From positions 124,001 through 188,000 of the forward strand of contig RDOB01000003.1 of assembly GCA_011364965.1 (NCBI GenBank): a DNA stretch of 64,000 nt. The letters are read 5' to 3'. This stretch comes from Candidatus Heimdallarchaeota archaeon. GTDB taxonomy: Archaea; Asgardarchaeota; Heimdallarchaeia; Hodarchaeales; Hodarchaeaceae. Shown piece after piece: positions 36,486 through 45,091 of this stretch. How positions within the stretch are numbered: the first letter of the stretch is position 1; each line of letters opens with the position of its first letter. A program made the position numbers and the translations under genes. The notes beneath the pieces were generated by a model. It saw nothing but the letters and a program-made list of their open reading frames with translations. It was not told the DNA's origin and made no database searches.

Positions 36486-37283
36486 CTATTCATAGCTATA
36501 GCTAAGATCTGGAAATGTAGTATCACGAACTTCGCTGTTATACTGTTGAACCGCTTTCAATATTTGTTCTTTCAAATTTAAATATCTTTTAACAAATTTT
36601 GCTTTGAAATCAAAGTACCCCAGCATATCATAAGTTACAAGAACTTGCCCATCACAATAAGGACCCGCGCCAATTCCGATTGTCGGAATCTGAATTGATT
36701 CTGTTATTTTCTTAGCAACTTTCCATGGAATACCTTCAAGTACTAAAGAAAAAATACCCGCAGATTCTAGCTCCACAGCTTCCTTAAGTAAATATTGAGC
36801 TGTCTCTTCTGTTCGAGCTTGTACTTTGAATCCTCCAAATCGATAATAAGATTGGGGAGTTAGACCAAGATGACCCATTACGGGGATTCCTGCATCAAGA
36901 ATACCATGTATTGCAGCGACACGCTCACTTCCTCCTTCTAATTTAATAGCTTCGGCATTCCCTTCTTGGACAAGTCTAATGGCATTTCTAATTGCTTCTT
37001 CAACAGATATTTGGAATGTACCGAACGGCATATCTCCAATAACCATTGCTCTTTTGACACCTCTAGCAACTGCTTGTGTATGGCGAATAGAGTCTTCTAA
37101 AGTCACTTTCAACGTAGTAGCATGACCATGGACTACCATTCCCATAGTATCCCCCACAAGCAAAAGATCCGTACCTGCCTCATCTAAGATAGAGGCCATC
37201 ACAAAATCGTATGCTGTAAGCATAGTAATTTTATCTTGTCTTTTTTTCATTTCAATAATTTCAGGCGCTGTAACTTTCTTCAA
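36486..37283 (-). CDS. panB: 3-methyl-2-oxobutanoate hydroxymethyltransferase (ketopantoate synthase)
   Basis: The 265-residue protein of the standard PanB length opens with ITMLTAYDFVMASILDEAG. LLLVGDTMGMVVHG holds the metal-binding Asp, followed by VIGDMPFGTFQ, KLEGG, GHLGLTPQSYYRFGGFKVQ and the catalytic-site segment GIGAGPYCDGQVLV. It transfers a one-carbon unit from methylene-tetrahydrofolate or methanopterin to 2-ketoisovalerate, the first step to CoA. The start is TTG behind GAGGTGA. It is last in the CoA operon, nine bases after PPS. Confidence 0.95.
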   Translation of the reverse strand: MKKVTAPEIIEMKKRQDKITMLTAYDFVMASILDEAGTDLLLVGDTMGMVVHGHATTLKVTLEDSIRHTQAVARGVKRAMVIGDMPFGTFQISVEEAIRNAIRLVQEGNAEAIKLEGGSERVAAIHGILDAGIPVMGHLGLTPQSYYRFGGFKVQARTEETAQYLLKEAVELESAGIFSLVLEGIPWKVAKKITESIQIPTIGIGAGPYCDGQVLVTYDMLGYFDFKAKFVKRYLNLKEQILKAVQQYNSEVRDTTFPDLSYSYE

Positions 37284-37292
37284 ATGATCACC

Positions 37293-38078
37293 TCAAATTT
37301 CTAATGCACTCTCTTCGGAAGCTAGTTTTTTCAAACGAAAAACTATAAATTCTAGAGCTTCTCGTAAAAGCTTTTTATTTTCTAATGTCCCTCTAAGCAT
37401 TTTTATTTGATCAGGAGAGGAGTTTTTCAGTTCCTTAGCTATCTCAATCATTTCAGTAATTGATCGCGTAATATTGTTGGTAATTGAAACGGTAGCAGTG
37501 AGAGATGTCCTAGAGAGAGGATTAAGATCAACAGTTACGATATTTTTCCCCAGATTCCTTAAAGCCATGGATCGATCCCCGTCCTCTAAGGGAACAAAAA
37601 CACAATCGGATTGAGCAATTCCTCTTGAATCAACAATTCGACGTAAATGAGATAGTTCTGGTATTGTTTCTTGCATATCAGGATCTATTCCTAATACCTG
37701 ATCCGCACCTGCGTCGTCAAGAACCTTTTTGATTGCTAATTCCCTTTCTTTTGTTCTATAAAAGAGATTAATCTCGAGAGGCGCCCCTAGCTCTTTACTC
37801 AACGCAACCAGTTCTTTGGGACATAATACAGCAACATTCCCATTTACAGATATTACTGGTTTTTTCGCTTCAAGTAATAATATTACTGCAAGAGTTTCTT
37901 GACGAATAGCAAAATTAGGAGTTCTCTCTCCCAGTAAATAATCAAAAGCTTCTCCACGTCCATGAGCAATTAATCCTGCTTCAGCAACAATATTTTTATG
38001 CATTCCTTCAATTATAACCTCTCTCGTTCTCAGGGATTCATATCTTGGATGATCCTTTGGAATTTCATGTAGAGTAAT
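37293..38078 (-). CDS. 4-phosphopantoate--beta-alanine ligase (phosphopantothenate synthetase), ATT start
   Basis: The archaeal PPS enzyme joins 4-phosphopantoate to beta-alanine. The core reads NIVAEAGLIAHGRGEAFDYL, LGAPLEINLFYRT, GADQVLGIDPD and TVDLNPLSRTS. The first ATG (38003) would cut off HPRYESLRTRE, which is conserved in the family and in frame upstream. That frame begins at ATT 38078-38076, overlapping the kinase stop as TAATT, with GAGGTG six bases before it. The ATT start gives 261 residues, the normal length. Either ATT is the real start or an ATG has been mutated or miscalled. Confidence 0.85.
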   Translation of the reverse strand: MTLHEIPKDHPRYESLRTREVIIEGMHKNIVAEAGLIAHGRGEAFDYLLGERTPNFAIRQETLAVILLLEAKKPVISVNGNVAVLCPKELVALSKELGAPLEINLFYRTKERELAIKKVLDDAGADQVLGIDPDMQETIPELSHLRRIVDSRGIAQSDCVFVPLEDGDRSMALRNLGKNIVTVDLNPLSRTSLTATVSITNNITRSITEMIEIAKELKNSSPDQIKMLRGTLENKKLLREALEFIVFRLKKLASEESALEI

Positions 38079-38980
38079 TAGTTACACCTCTTGATTGTAT
38101 TTTCACATATTGTTTCGTAATTAATAGGAATTTTCTTTTTTAGAATAATTATATCTTTTAGATTCCGATAAAATATGAAGAATGCTTCTCCAAGCATAAT
38201 TTGTCCTCCAAAAACATTTGCAGGAAGCACAGTTAATTGCTGCTTTAACCTTGGGGAAGCCAAGTTTGCTTCTTTAGTAAATTTAGCGCACAAGAAAATG
38301 AAATTTTCAAATGTTGGCTTTTTTTGCAATTCTGAAATGAGTTCAGTACCCGATTTGTTAATAGCAGCCCTTTTAGCAGAGTTTGTAAGAACTAAAGAGG
38401 TTTTTAAAGGTCCTAAATGTACAGTACCGATATTCCATTCGTTATACCCATTTAAAGATACAGTTTTCCCTATTCCAGGGGCACCCTCTTGAATTCGGAG
38501 CTCTGCACCTCCTTGGTACAGTCCAATAATATCTCCAAGTCCACCCCGTGCTAAAACTTCTGCTGTATGTGCAATTTGAAATAATTTCATATCTGGATAC
38601 CCAAGATCTAGAAATTCATTCACTGCAAACGCTGTGCCGAGTGCACCAGCCGCAGAGGCGCCATACCCCGAGGATAAAGGAATTTCAAATTCATGAGAAA
38701 TTTGGAAATTTTTTAGTTCAACATCTGTTCCTAGTAAATCTAATACTTTAGAGGTGACCAAAGCTTCTTTTCGAGAAATTTCTTGGTGATCATAATAAAT
38801 TTCGATTCTCTCTCGTTTGCTTGGTTGAATTGTTGTTATTACGCCACGATTTATTGATAAACCAGCTCCCCGTGAACCCTTGAAAAGTGGATCAGGATGC
38901 ATATCTCTGATTTCAAAAATTCCTGTTAAATGACCTGCAACCCAATAAGAGACCTTTTTAGACACAAAAAATTCCTTCAC
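38078..38980 (-). CDS. Pantoate kinase (archaeal GHMP kinase)
   Basis: The 300-residue GHMP-superfamily kinase has the first motif GSRGAGLSINRGV and the ATP-binding loop PLSSGYGASAAGALGTAFA near residues 97-113, with a late LPANVFGGQIMLGEAFF matching motif 3. It makes 4-phosphopantoate, replacing bacterial pantothenate kinase in archaea. Its start overlaps the PanE stop (ATGA, 38977-38980) and its stop overlaps the PPS start. It is a central member of the CoA operon. Confidence 0.92.
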   Translation of the reverse strand: MKEFFVSKKVSYWVAGHLTGIFEIRDMHPDPLFKGSRGAGLSINRGVITTIQPSKRERIEIYYDHQEISRKEALVTSKVLDLLGTDVELKNFQISHEFEIPLSSGYGASAAGALGTAFAVNEFLDLGYPDMKLFQIAHTAEVLARGGLGDIIGLYQGGAELRIQEGAPGIGKTVSLNGYNEWNIGTVHLGPLKTSLVLTNSAKRAAINKSGTELISELQKKPTFENFIFLCAKFTKEANLASPRLKQQLTVLPANVFGGQIMLGEAFFIFYRNLKDIIILKKKIPINYETICENTIKRCN

Positions 38981-39897
38981 TTCAGTGGATATCTTTCAAG
39001 ATGTCGGACTAGATCTGCGATTGCAGAGTTCACAGGAGCTTTCAATCCAAGTCTTTGACTTTCATCAGCAATATATCCATTTAAATAGTCAATCTCGGTT
39101 CTACGACCTCTTTCGATATCTTGAAGCATACTGCACTTGTTATCCTTGGTTTTTTCAATAACCTGTAATATGAAATCTTTAGTTGTTGAAAGATCTTCAT
39201 CTGGGAGGTGATATTTTGCTACAGCAAGGCCTTCTTGAAGAATTGCATCAAAGATCTTTCCTATTGAGCTTTTTTCTAGAATTCTACCATTAGGTACATG
39301 CAATAAAGCACCCAAAGGACATATAGTAGCATTTGTAAGTAATTTATGCCAAATTTTTACTTCCATCGATTGCGTTCTTTTCGTGTCAAAACCAGATTTG
39401 CGCAACATACTCTGTATAAGCGATCCAAAACCATTCTCCTTACCTGCAATTATTCCAAACGTTGTTTTACCAAAAGCCACATGTTTAACGATTCCAGGAT
39501 GGATTAATTCTGCAGCCTCAGTTGTTATTGCACGAAAGATAGAATTCTCGGGTAAACTCTGTTTGAATGCGTTTTCGTTCCCAATTCCATTTTGTATAAT
39601 AAATATCGGAACTTCAGGAGAAATCTGACCCTTTAGTGTTTTTGCAACATTTTTATTATCATAAGCTTTAGTTGTGACTAAAACTGCCTCGGGAGAAATG
39701 ACCTCAGGTTGAAAATCAGCTTTTGCAGGAAAATGTGATATAAATTCGTTTCCATTTTCAATGATACGTAATCCAAATTTATTAATTTCATCTATATGAG
39801 GAGTACGTCCAATTACAGATATATTATGACCTGTATAAGCCATCCGACCAGCAAATAATGATCCAATACTTCCAGCACCGTATATTGCAATACTCAT
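38977..39897 (-). CDS. panE: 2-dehydropantoate 2-reductase
   Basis: The 306-residue NADPH-dependent reductase has AIYGAGSIGSLFAGRM as the Rossmann motif, VTTKAYDN, FIIQNGIGNENAF and the catalytic Lys in VKIWHKLLTNATICPLGAL. DIERGRRTEIDYLNGYI is the substrate-binding signature. It reduces ketopantoate to pantoate. It is coupled to CoaBC upstream (39894-39897) and to pantoate kinase downstream by ATGA overlaps. Confidence 0.93.
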   Translation of the reverse strand: MSIAIYGAGSIGSLFAGRMAYTGHNISVIGRTPHIDEINKFGLRIIENGNEFISHFPAKADFQPEVISPEAVLVTTKAYDNKNVAKTLKGQISPEVPIFIIQNGIGNENAFKQSLPENSIFRAITTEAAELIHPGIVKHVAFGKTTFGIIAGKENGFGSLIQSMLRKSGFDTKRTQSMEVKIWHKLLTNATICPLGALLHVPNGRILEKSSIGKIFDAILQEGLAVAKYHLPDEDLSTTKDFILQVIEKTKDNKCSMLQDIERGRRTEIDYLNGYIADESQRLGLKAPVNSAIADLVRHLERYPLK

Positions 39898-41144
39898 ATC
39901 ATTTTCCTCCTTGAGAAGTCAGTTATGATTATTTCTGCAATTTTGATCCCAATCTGAGTTTTTGAATCACTAATAACTATTGGAGTAGAATTAGGTAGAA
40001 GTATGATAATATCATTTCTCTGGGCTTCAAATCCCTTCCCAAGTTCACCAACCCAATTAGCACATACCATTTGAACCTTATTCTTCTCCATAAAGGCTTT
40101 CGCCCTATTAATTAACTCATCTTCGGAAACTCCTACTTCTGCTTTGTAAGCAACAATATAGAGATCGTGATACCTTTCACGTATGGTTTTTATCATCTTT
40201 TTGGTAGGAGTAAGCTCGAGAACCAAATTTTCTTGTTGAGATTTAATCTTACCAGGTTTGTAAATCGGTTTATAATCAGAGACCGCTGCTACAGAAATTA
40301 AGGCATCATACGAAGTTGATGATAGTTCTTTTTCAACAGCTTCTAGCATATCACTAGTTGATTGGACTACTTGATAAGAAAAGCCTAATGTAGATAAATT
40401 CAAGGAATGGTTTGCCCCTATAATTAATTTAAGCTCTGCTCCAAATTTAATAAGGGCATTAGCAAGAGAATTCGCAGATAAACCTGAAGAGGGGTTGGAA
40501 ATAAACCGAACATCATCCAAAAATTCACGTGTCGCTCCACCAGTTAGAAGGAATTTCTTCCCTTTCAATGGTTTTACGTCATCAATAAGGTTGAAAATCT
40601 GATCCATCAGAACAGAGATTGGGGGAAATTTGTATTTATTTTCAATCTCAGATCGCTTTTGGAAGTGAATACCTAAATTCTGCAATTTTTGGATATTCTG
40701 TTCCATGATGGGATTATCCAATAACACAGTATGGGCAGCAGGCACAATTAACATAGGAATTCCAGCTCCGTAGGCAGCTAAGGCTGCTAATGTAACAGGC
40801 CCATCTGCAATTCCGTGAGCTAGCTTAGCTATCGTATTAGCTGATGCAGGGCATATTAAAAATAGATCAATTTTATAATCAGGATGAAAAGTCCATTTTA
40901 CATGTTCAGATAATCCAGTAATTTCAGTATACGGAGTTTTATCCATACACCAAGTTAAAGAATCGATAGCAACAAATCGAGTTGCTTCTTGAGATAACAC
41001 AACAATAGGTTCACCCGAATACCGGATAATTTCTCGTATTAAATGTGGAACTTCTATTGCAGCAATGGATCCAGTTACACCAATCAAGATTCTTTTTCCT
41101 TCTAATTGGAGACCTTTGGAACCATAAATTTCGGATGTAACCAT
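39894..41144 (-). CDS. coaBC: Bifunctional phosphopantothenoylcysteine decarboxylase/synthetase
   Basis: In this 416-residue protein, the N-terminal CoaC flavoprotein half has ILIGVTGSIAAIE, the catalytic-His region LSEHVKW and PASANTIAKLAHGIAD for FMN binding. The C-terminal CoaB half has LLTGGATREFLDDVRFISN, SSGLSANSLANAL, AAVSDYKP and KSQQENLVLELTPTKKM. It makes phosphopantetheine from phosphopantothenate and Cys. It is the first gene of the CoA operon, divergent from the TauE-type gene with about 227 bases between starts. That gap holds the operon promoter. Confidence 0.95.
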   Translation of the reverse strand: MVTSEIYGSKGLQLEGKRILIGVTGSIAAIEVPHLIREIIRYSGEPIVVLSQEATRFVAIDSLTWCMDKTPYTEITGLSEHVKWTFHPDYKIDLFLICPASANTIAKLAHGIADGPVTLAALAAYGAGIPMLIVPAAHTVLLDNPIMEQNIQKLQNLGIHFQKRSEIENKYKFPPISVLMDQIFNLIDDVKPLKGKKFLLTGGATREFLDDVRFISNPSSGLSANSLANALIKFGAELKLIIGANHSLNLSTLGFSYQVVQSTSDMLEAVEKELSSTSYDALISVAAVSDYKPIYKPGKIKSQQENLVLELTPTKKMIKTIRERYHDLYIVAYKAEVGVSEDELINRAKAFMEKNKVQMVCANWVGELGKGFEAQRNDIIILLPNSTPIVISDSKTQIGIKIAEIIITDFSRRKMI

Positions 41145-41371
41145 TATGATCGATCCCGATTTAGGGAATCCATAGATTCCTTTTAAGAATCAGGGTTTAA
41201 CTCCATTCCTTTGTATAAGTTGAATATACAGTATTGTTTTGATAATACAAAGATGTAAAAAAACCTCAAAACACTTAAGCTTAGATATTTGTTTTCTCTA
41301 AATAGACAATTGAGCATAAATTCCTTGTTGTTTCATTCTATGCCAGAAAAATTGAATCTTGGTGGTCGTGA

Positions 41372-42250
41372 ATGTCGTTAACTCAAATTTTTGGAGATCT
41401 GATTCTCAATAATCCTATAGAAGGTATTTTCTTCACAATTTTTGCATTTTTTGTGGGTATTTTGTCTTCAGTTTTGGGAGTTGGAGGTGGATTCATTACT
41501 ACTCCCTCCTTAATACTTATGGGAGTTCAAGAAGCCTATGCAGTTGGTACAGTCCTTGTAATGATTATTTTTACTGCTTTATCCTCGTCTATAGCATATT
41601 ATCGTAGTTCAAAATTGACTGAATATAGAACAGGACTTCTTGTAGCGATTACTACAGTAATTGGAGCCATAGCTGGTAGTACATTGAGCTCAATAATGGC
41701 AACTCAGAACCCAGCTCTCTTTAGAGTGGTTTTTGCTGTCTGTCTTATTCCCATTGCGATTAAGATGATTATTTTTCCTAAACAACGAAAAAAAGGGGGA
41801 GCTAGCATTGATGAAATAGAGCATGATGAAGTAATTTGGCTTGGTTTTGAGAAAAGAGAATTATATTGCACCATATTAGGATTAATTGGTGGATTCTCAT
41901 CTGGATTACTCGGTATTGGAGGAGGGGTCTTAATGGTTCCAATATTGGTTCATGTGGGCAAATTAAGTATGCATAAAGCTGTTGCAACATCAATGTTCAT
42001 AATGATCTTTACAAGTATTGCAGGAGCTGTTGTAAAACTTGGAATGGGTCAAGTTCATCCAGATCTAGCCTTTTTTCTAATTATAGGAATAATTATAGGA
42101 GCCCAAATTGGGCCTTATATAATCAAACGTATTCAAACCACGCGGCTGCAGCAAATTTTCGGATGCATGATGATTATTGCATTAATTTCTATTGCAATCG
42201 GAAGAGATCAAATCGTAAGGATTATTCAAGAAATTTTCTTATTAGTCTAA
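41372..42250 (+). CDS. TauE/SafE-family anion exporter
   Basis: The 292-residue protein has about eight helices in two repeats. Each begins with the family glycine motif: FVGILSSVLGVGGGFITTPSL near 28-48 and LIGGFSSGLLGIGGGVLMVP near 170-189. Family members export sulfite, sulfoacetate or related organosulfur anions. The substrate here is unknown. It is divergent from the CoA operon, which uses Cys. A link to sulfur balance is possible but speculative. Confidence 0.85.
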   Translation: MSLTQIFGDLILNNPIEGIFFTIFAFFVGILSSVLGVGGGFITTPSLILMGVQEAYAVGTVLVMIIFTALSSSIAYYRSSKLTEYRTGLLVAITTVIGAIAGSTLSSIMATQNPALFRVVFAVCLIPIAIKMIIFPKQRKKGGASIDEIEHDEVIWLGFEKRELYCTILGLIGGFSSGLLGIGGGVLMVPILVHVGKLSMHKAVATSMFIMIFTSIAGAVVKLGMGQVHPDLAFFLIIGIIIGAQIGPYIIKRIQTTRLQQIFGCMMIIALISIAIGRDQIVRIIQEIFLLV

Positions 42251-42322
42251 TCTGATAAATGCATCAAACAAAAAAGTAAAAGCACTAGGTTATAAACCCC
42301 TCAAGTTATATATTGAATAGAA

Positions 42323-42342
42323 TATCATATAATAATATGATA
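42323..42342. promoter_or_regulatory. AT-rich inverted repeat upstream of a response regulator
   Basis: TATCATAT (42323-42330) and ATATGATA (42335-42342) form an inverted repeat with a four-base centre, about 60 bases before the TTG start at 42405. It could be an operator. In an AT-rich genome chance is a serious alternative. Confidence 0.3.
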
Positions 42343-42404
42343 CAAATGTTCAATTATGAATATAATATTTCTGAACCAGAACGATTTTAAGAGAGGGTAT
42401 ATTA

Positions 42405-42791
42405 TTGAAAAAACATAGGATTTTAGTTGTTGACGATGAGGAGGATACAGTTGAACTAGCACGTATGGTTCTGGAATACGAAAATTATGAAGTTATTTCT
42501 GCTAGCAATGGAGAGGATGCATTAGAACTCCTCAAAGAAAACAGAAATAGACCGAATTTAATTTTATTAGATGTTCTCATGCCAAAAATTAGTGGACTAG
42601 AAGTTTGTAGATGGATAAAAGAGAACAATGAATTAAAAAATATACCAGTTCTACTATTTACTGCAAAGGTAGGTAAAAAAGATAGGCAAGCAGGTGAAGA
42701 AGCAGGGGCAAACGCATATATCAATAAACCATTTAGCGCAGAGGACTTACTAAATCTAATTAAAAAGCATCTAGATAAAGAAGAAAATTAA
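42405..42791 (+). CDS. Single-domain response regulator (CheY-like)
   Basis: The 128-residue receiver domain opens ILVVDDEEDT with the acidic pair. The phospho-acceptor Asp is in LILLDVLMPKISG, Thr is in LLFTAK and Lys is in YINKPFSAEDL. There is no output domain, so it must act on a partner. No histidine kinase lies in the window. The TTG start has GAGAGGGT seven bases upstream. Confidence 0.92.
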   Translation: MKKHRILVVDDEEDTVELARMVLEYENYEVISASNGEDALELLKENRNRPNLILLDVLMPKISGLEVCRWIKENNELKNIPVLLFTAKVGKKDRQAGEEAGANAYINKPFSAEDLLNLIKKHLDKEEN

Positions 42792-42797
42792 CTCAAT

Positions 42798-43121
42798 TCA
42801 AAACCTTAAATTTTCAATAAAAACTCTCATTGATGGAAATCGCTCCCCTAAAGTCACCAAAAAATTCCTTGTGCAATTAACCAAACGAAACGTTAAATTA
42901 ATTCTCCTATCAATATAATCAATTGAGGAATGAATATCAATTCCATAGTTTCGTTGTTCTAGGAATCGGAAAGTGAAATGCCAGCGTTTTAATGACTGAA
43001 GATAGAATTGAAACTGCTCTTCATTCACTACAACTAATAAGTTAGAAGGAGAATTCTGTACAATTGAAATATACCTCTTTCCAGGTTTAATCAAGGAAAT
43101 AAAATTGTCAAGACTAGTCAT
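42798..43121 (-). CDS. Unrecognised 107-residue protein
   Basis: I do not recognise this protein. The alternation of strands and helices (NLLVVVNEEQFQFYLQSLKR, then IDYIDRRINLTFRLV and PSMRVFIENL) faintly recalls small NuoC/EchD-type subunits, but no signature residue is present. Its ATG directly follows the stop of the FAH-family gene at 43122, so the two are coupled. It is convergent with the response regulator. Confidence 0.45.
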   Translation of the reverse strand: MTSLDNFISLIKPGKRYISIVQNSPSNLLVVVNEEQFQFYLQSLKRWHFTFRFLEQRNYGIDIHSSIDYIDRRINLTFRLVNCTRNFLVTLGERFPSMRVFIENLRF

Positions 43122-43919
43122 TTAATCTACTCCAATCTCAAGAGTACCAATTGATTGAATTGTGGCTGTAATTTTGTCTTCTCGTGCAAGAGGCCCGACA
43201 CCGCTCGGAGTGCCTGTAGCAATGATATCTCCAGGCTCCAAAGTAGTGATTGTGCTACAATAGCTGATAATGTCAGGGATAGAAAAAATCATTTGACTTG
43301 TATTACCTTTTTGACGGATTTTACCATTGACCTTCAATTCTAAATCCAAATTTTGTGGATTTAAAATTTCATTTTTAAGCACAATAAATGGACCAAGAGG
43401 ACAAAATGTATCAAATCCTTTAGATACAAACCATGGACGTCCTTCTTTCTTAGCAATTGCCTGAAAATCACGTGCTGTAATATCCAGAAGAATAGAATAT
43501 CCAAAGATATAATCTATACTCCTCAATGGCTCTATATTTTTTCCTTTTTTGCCTATTACTACCGCTAATTCTATTTCATGATGGATTTCCTCAACCTCAG
43601 GAGGAAAATATATGTTTCTATTCGGACCCAATAAAGAAGACGGAGGTTTTAAAAACAAAGACGGAATTGGAGGAAGATTTCTTGGTTCAACTCCCATTTC
43701 CACCGCATGGTCTGGATAATTCTTGGCTAAGCAAATAATTTTTGAAGGGTTGTTAATTGGCAAATCTAAGGGAGGAATATTATCTAAAAGTTCATATTCT
43801 GAAGTTTCAATTAAGGAAAAATCGAGAATTATCTCTTTAAGACTACCTAGACTAATATATTTCTTTATAAGAGAGGCTTCTGAAGTGATTACACTATTTT
43901 TAGAAATTCCGATTTTCAT
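43122..43919 (-). CDS. Fumarylacetoacetate hydrolase-family enzyme
   Basis: The 265-residue protein has the FAH signature. KIICLAKNYPDHAVEMG and PSLFLKPPSSLLGP precede the metal site EEIHHEIELAVVIGKKGKNI, where Glu-x-Glu and a later Asp bind Mg or Mn. GYSILLDITARDFQ and IATGTPSGVGPLA complete the domain. Family members include acylpyruvases, oxaloacetate decarboxylases and catechol-pathway hydratases. The substrate is not determined. It is co-transcribed with the small gene at 42798. Confidence 0.88.
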   Translation of the reverse strand: MKIGISKNSVITSEASLIKKYISLGSLKEIILDFSLIETSEYELLDNIPPLDLPINNPSKIICLAKNYPDHAVEMGVEPRNLPPIPSLFLKPPSSLLGPNRNIYFPPEVEEIHHEIELAVVIGKKGKNIEPLRSIDYIFGYSILLDITARDFQAIAKKEGRPWFVSKGFDTFCPLGPFIVLKNEILNPQNLDLELKVNGKIRQKGNTSQMIFSIPDIISYCSTITTLEPGDIIATGTPSGVGPLAREDKITATIQSIGTLEIGVD

Positions 43920-44152
43920 AAAGGCTCCTCATGTTTATAATTTGGATGGATACGCTCTATAATCTGAATAATAGAATAATATTTATTTATTCTTAATGAT
44001 TTGACGTTAAATCAACTTTGGAACGAGTTCAAAAACTTTCTTTTTAATTCCTCATTCGCCTTCTAGAGATTCGAGATCGGTATAAGCTAAAAAACTTACA
44101 TACAATTGAAGCTTAATAATCAACAAGAGGAAATTATTGATTATTATGAGGT

Positions 44153-45091
44153 ATGAATGTGAAATATCTAGTAACTGGTGGCGCAGGATTCGTCGGGAGC
44201 CATCTAATTGAATCATTACTTGCTGAAAATCATGAAGTGGTATGTTTAGACAATTTCAGCACAGGAAAAGAAACCAATATTGAGGGATTCAAAGAGAATA
44301 TAACAATAATAAATGGAGATATAAGAGATCCAAATAAGGTTCGTGTAGCCCTGAAAGATGTTGAAGCTGTTTATCATCTCGCTGCTCAAATTTCTGTTGC
44401 TAGATCTGTGAGAGAACCAATATTTGATGCTTCAGTTAACATTGAAGGGATAATAAATCTTCTTGAATCGATATTAACATCAGATATTAATCGTTTAATT
44501 TTTGTAAGTACTGGGGGTGCAATTTATGGTGAACCTTTACAAATCCCAGCAACAGAAATAACTGAAGAAAAACCTATTTCACCTTATGGAATAAGTAAAC
44601 TTACTAGTGAAATCTATTTACAATGGTACCATAAAATACATGGGATTTCCTATTCAATTATCAGACCAGCAAACATTTACGGTCCTAGACAAGATCCTCT
44701 TGGAGAGGCAGGAGTCATATCCATATTTCTGGGAAATATTTATTCAAATCAGCCTGTTACAATTTATGGTGACGGAACAGATACTCGTGATTATATTTTT
44801 GTCAAAGATATTGCTAATATTTGTATGAAAGCAATGGAATCTTCATATTGTAACACCTATAACGCAGGAACGGGAATAGAAACTAATTTATTAGATCTTG
44901 TTAAAGTCATTGAAGAAGCTACAGGTCAAAAAGCTGAAAAAGAATTTAAACCTCCCCGACCAGGTGATGTGAAACATATAGCGCTTGATTCTTCAAAAGC
45001 ATTAGATGATTTCAAGTGGAAACCTCAAAATGATCTTCTCAGTGGAGTACGAACCACTTGGAAATGGTTCCTTTCAACGCAGAAGTCCTAA
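44153..45091 (+). CDS. NAD-dependent sugar-nucleotide epimerase (GalE-like)
   Basis: The 312-residue extended short-chain dehydrogenase has VTGGAGFVGSHLIE for NAD binding, CLDNFSTG with the adenosine-binding Asp, and HLAAQISVARSV. The catalytic Tyr145-x-x-x-Lys149 is in PYGISKL. PANIYGPRQDP and YGDGTDTRDYIFVKDIA are typical of UDP-glucose 4-epimerases and related enzymes. It probably supplies a sugar for surface glycans. The exact epimerisation is unknown. Its stop overlaps the 3' end of the convergent gene at 45088 by four bases. Confidence 0.9.
   Translation: MNVKYLVTGGAGFVGSHLIESLLAENHEVVCLDNFSTGKETNIEGFKENITIINGDIRDPNKVRVALKDVEAVYHLAAQISVARSVREPIFDASVNIEGIINLLESILTSDINRLIFVSTGGAIYGEPLQIPATEITEEKPISPYGISKLTSEIYLQWYHKIHGISYSIIRPANIYGPRQDPLGEAGVISIFLGNIYSNQPVTIYGDGTDTRDYIFVKDIANICMKAMESSYCNTYNAGTGIETNLLDLVKVIEEATGQKAEKEFKPPRPGDVKHIALDSSKALDDFKWKPQNDLLSGVRTTWKWFLSTQKS

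Noticed and set aside
42798..43121. Firm assignment as a NuoC/EchD complex subunit
   Set aside because: Only the strand-helix pattern is suggestive. No signature residues and no other complex I or hydrogenase genes are nearby.
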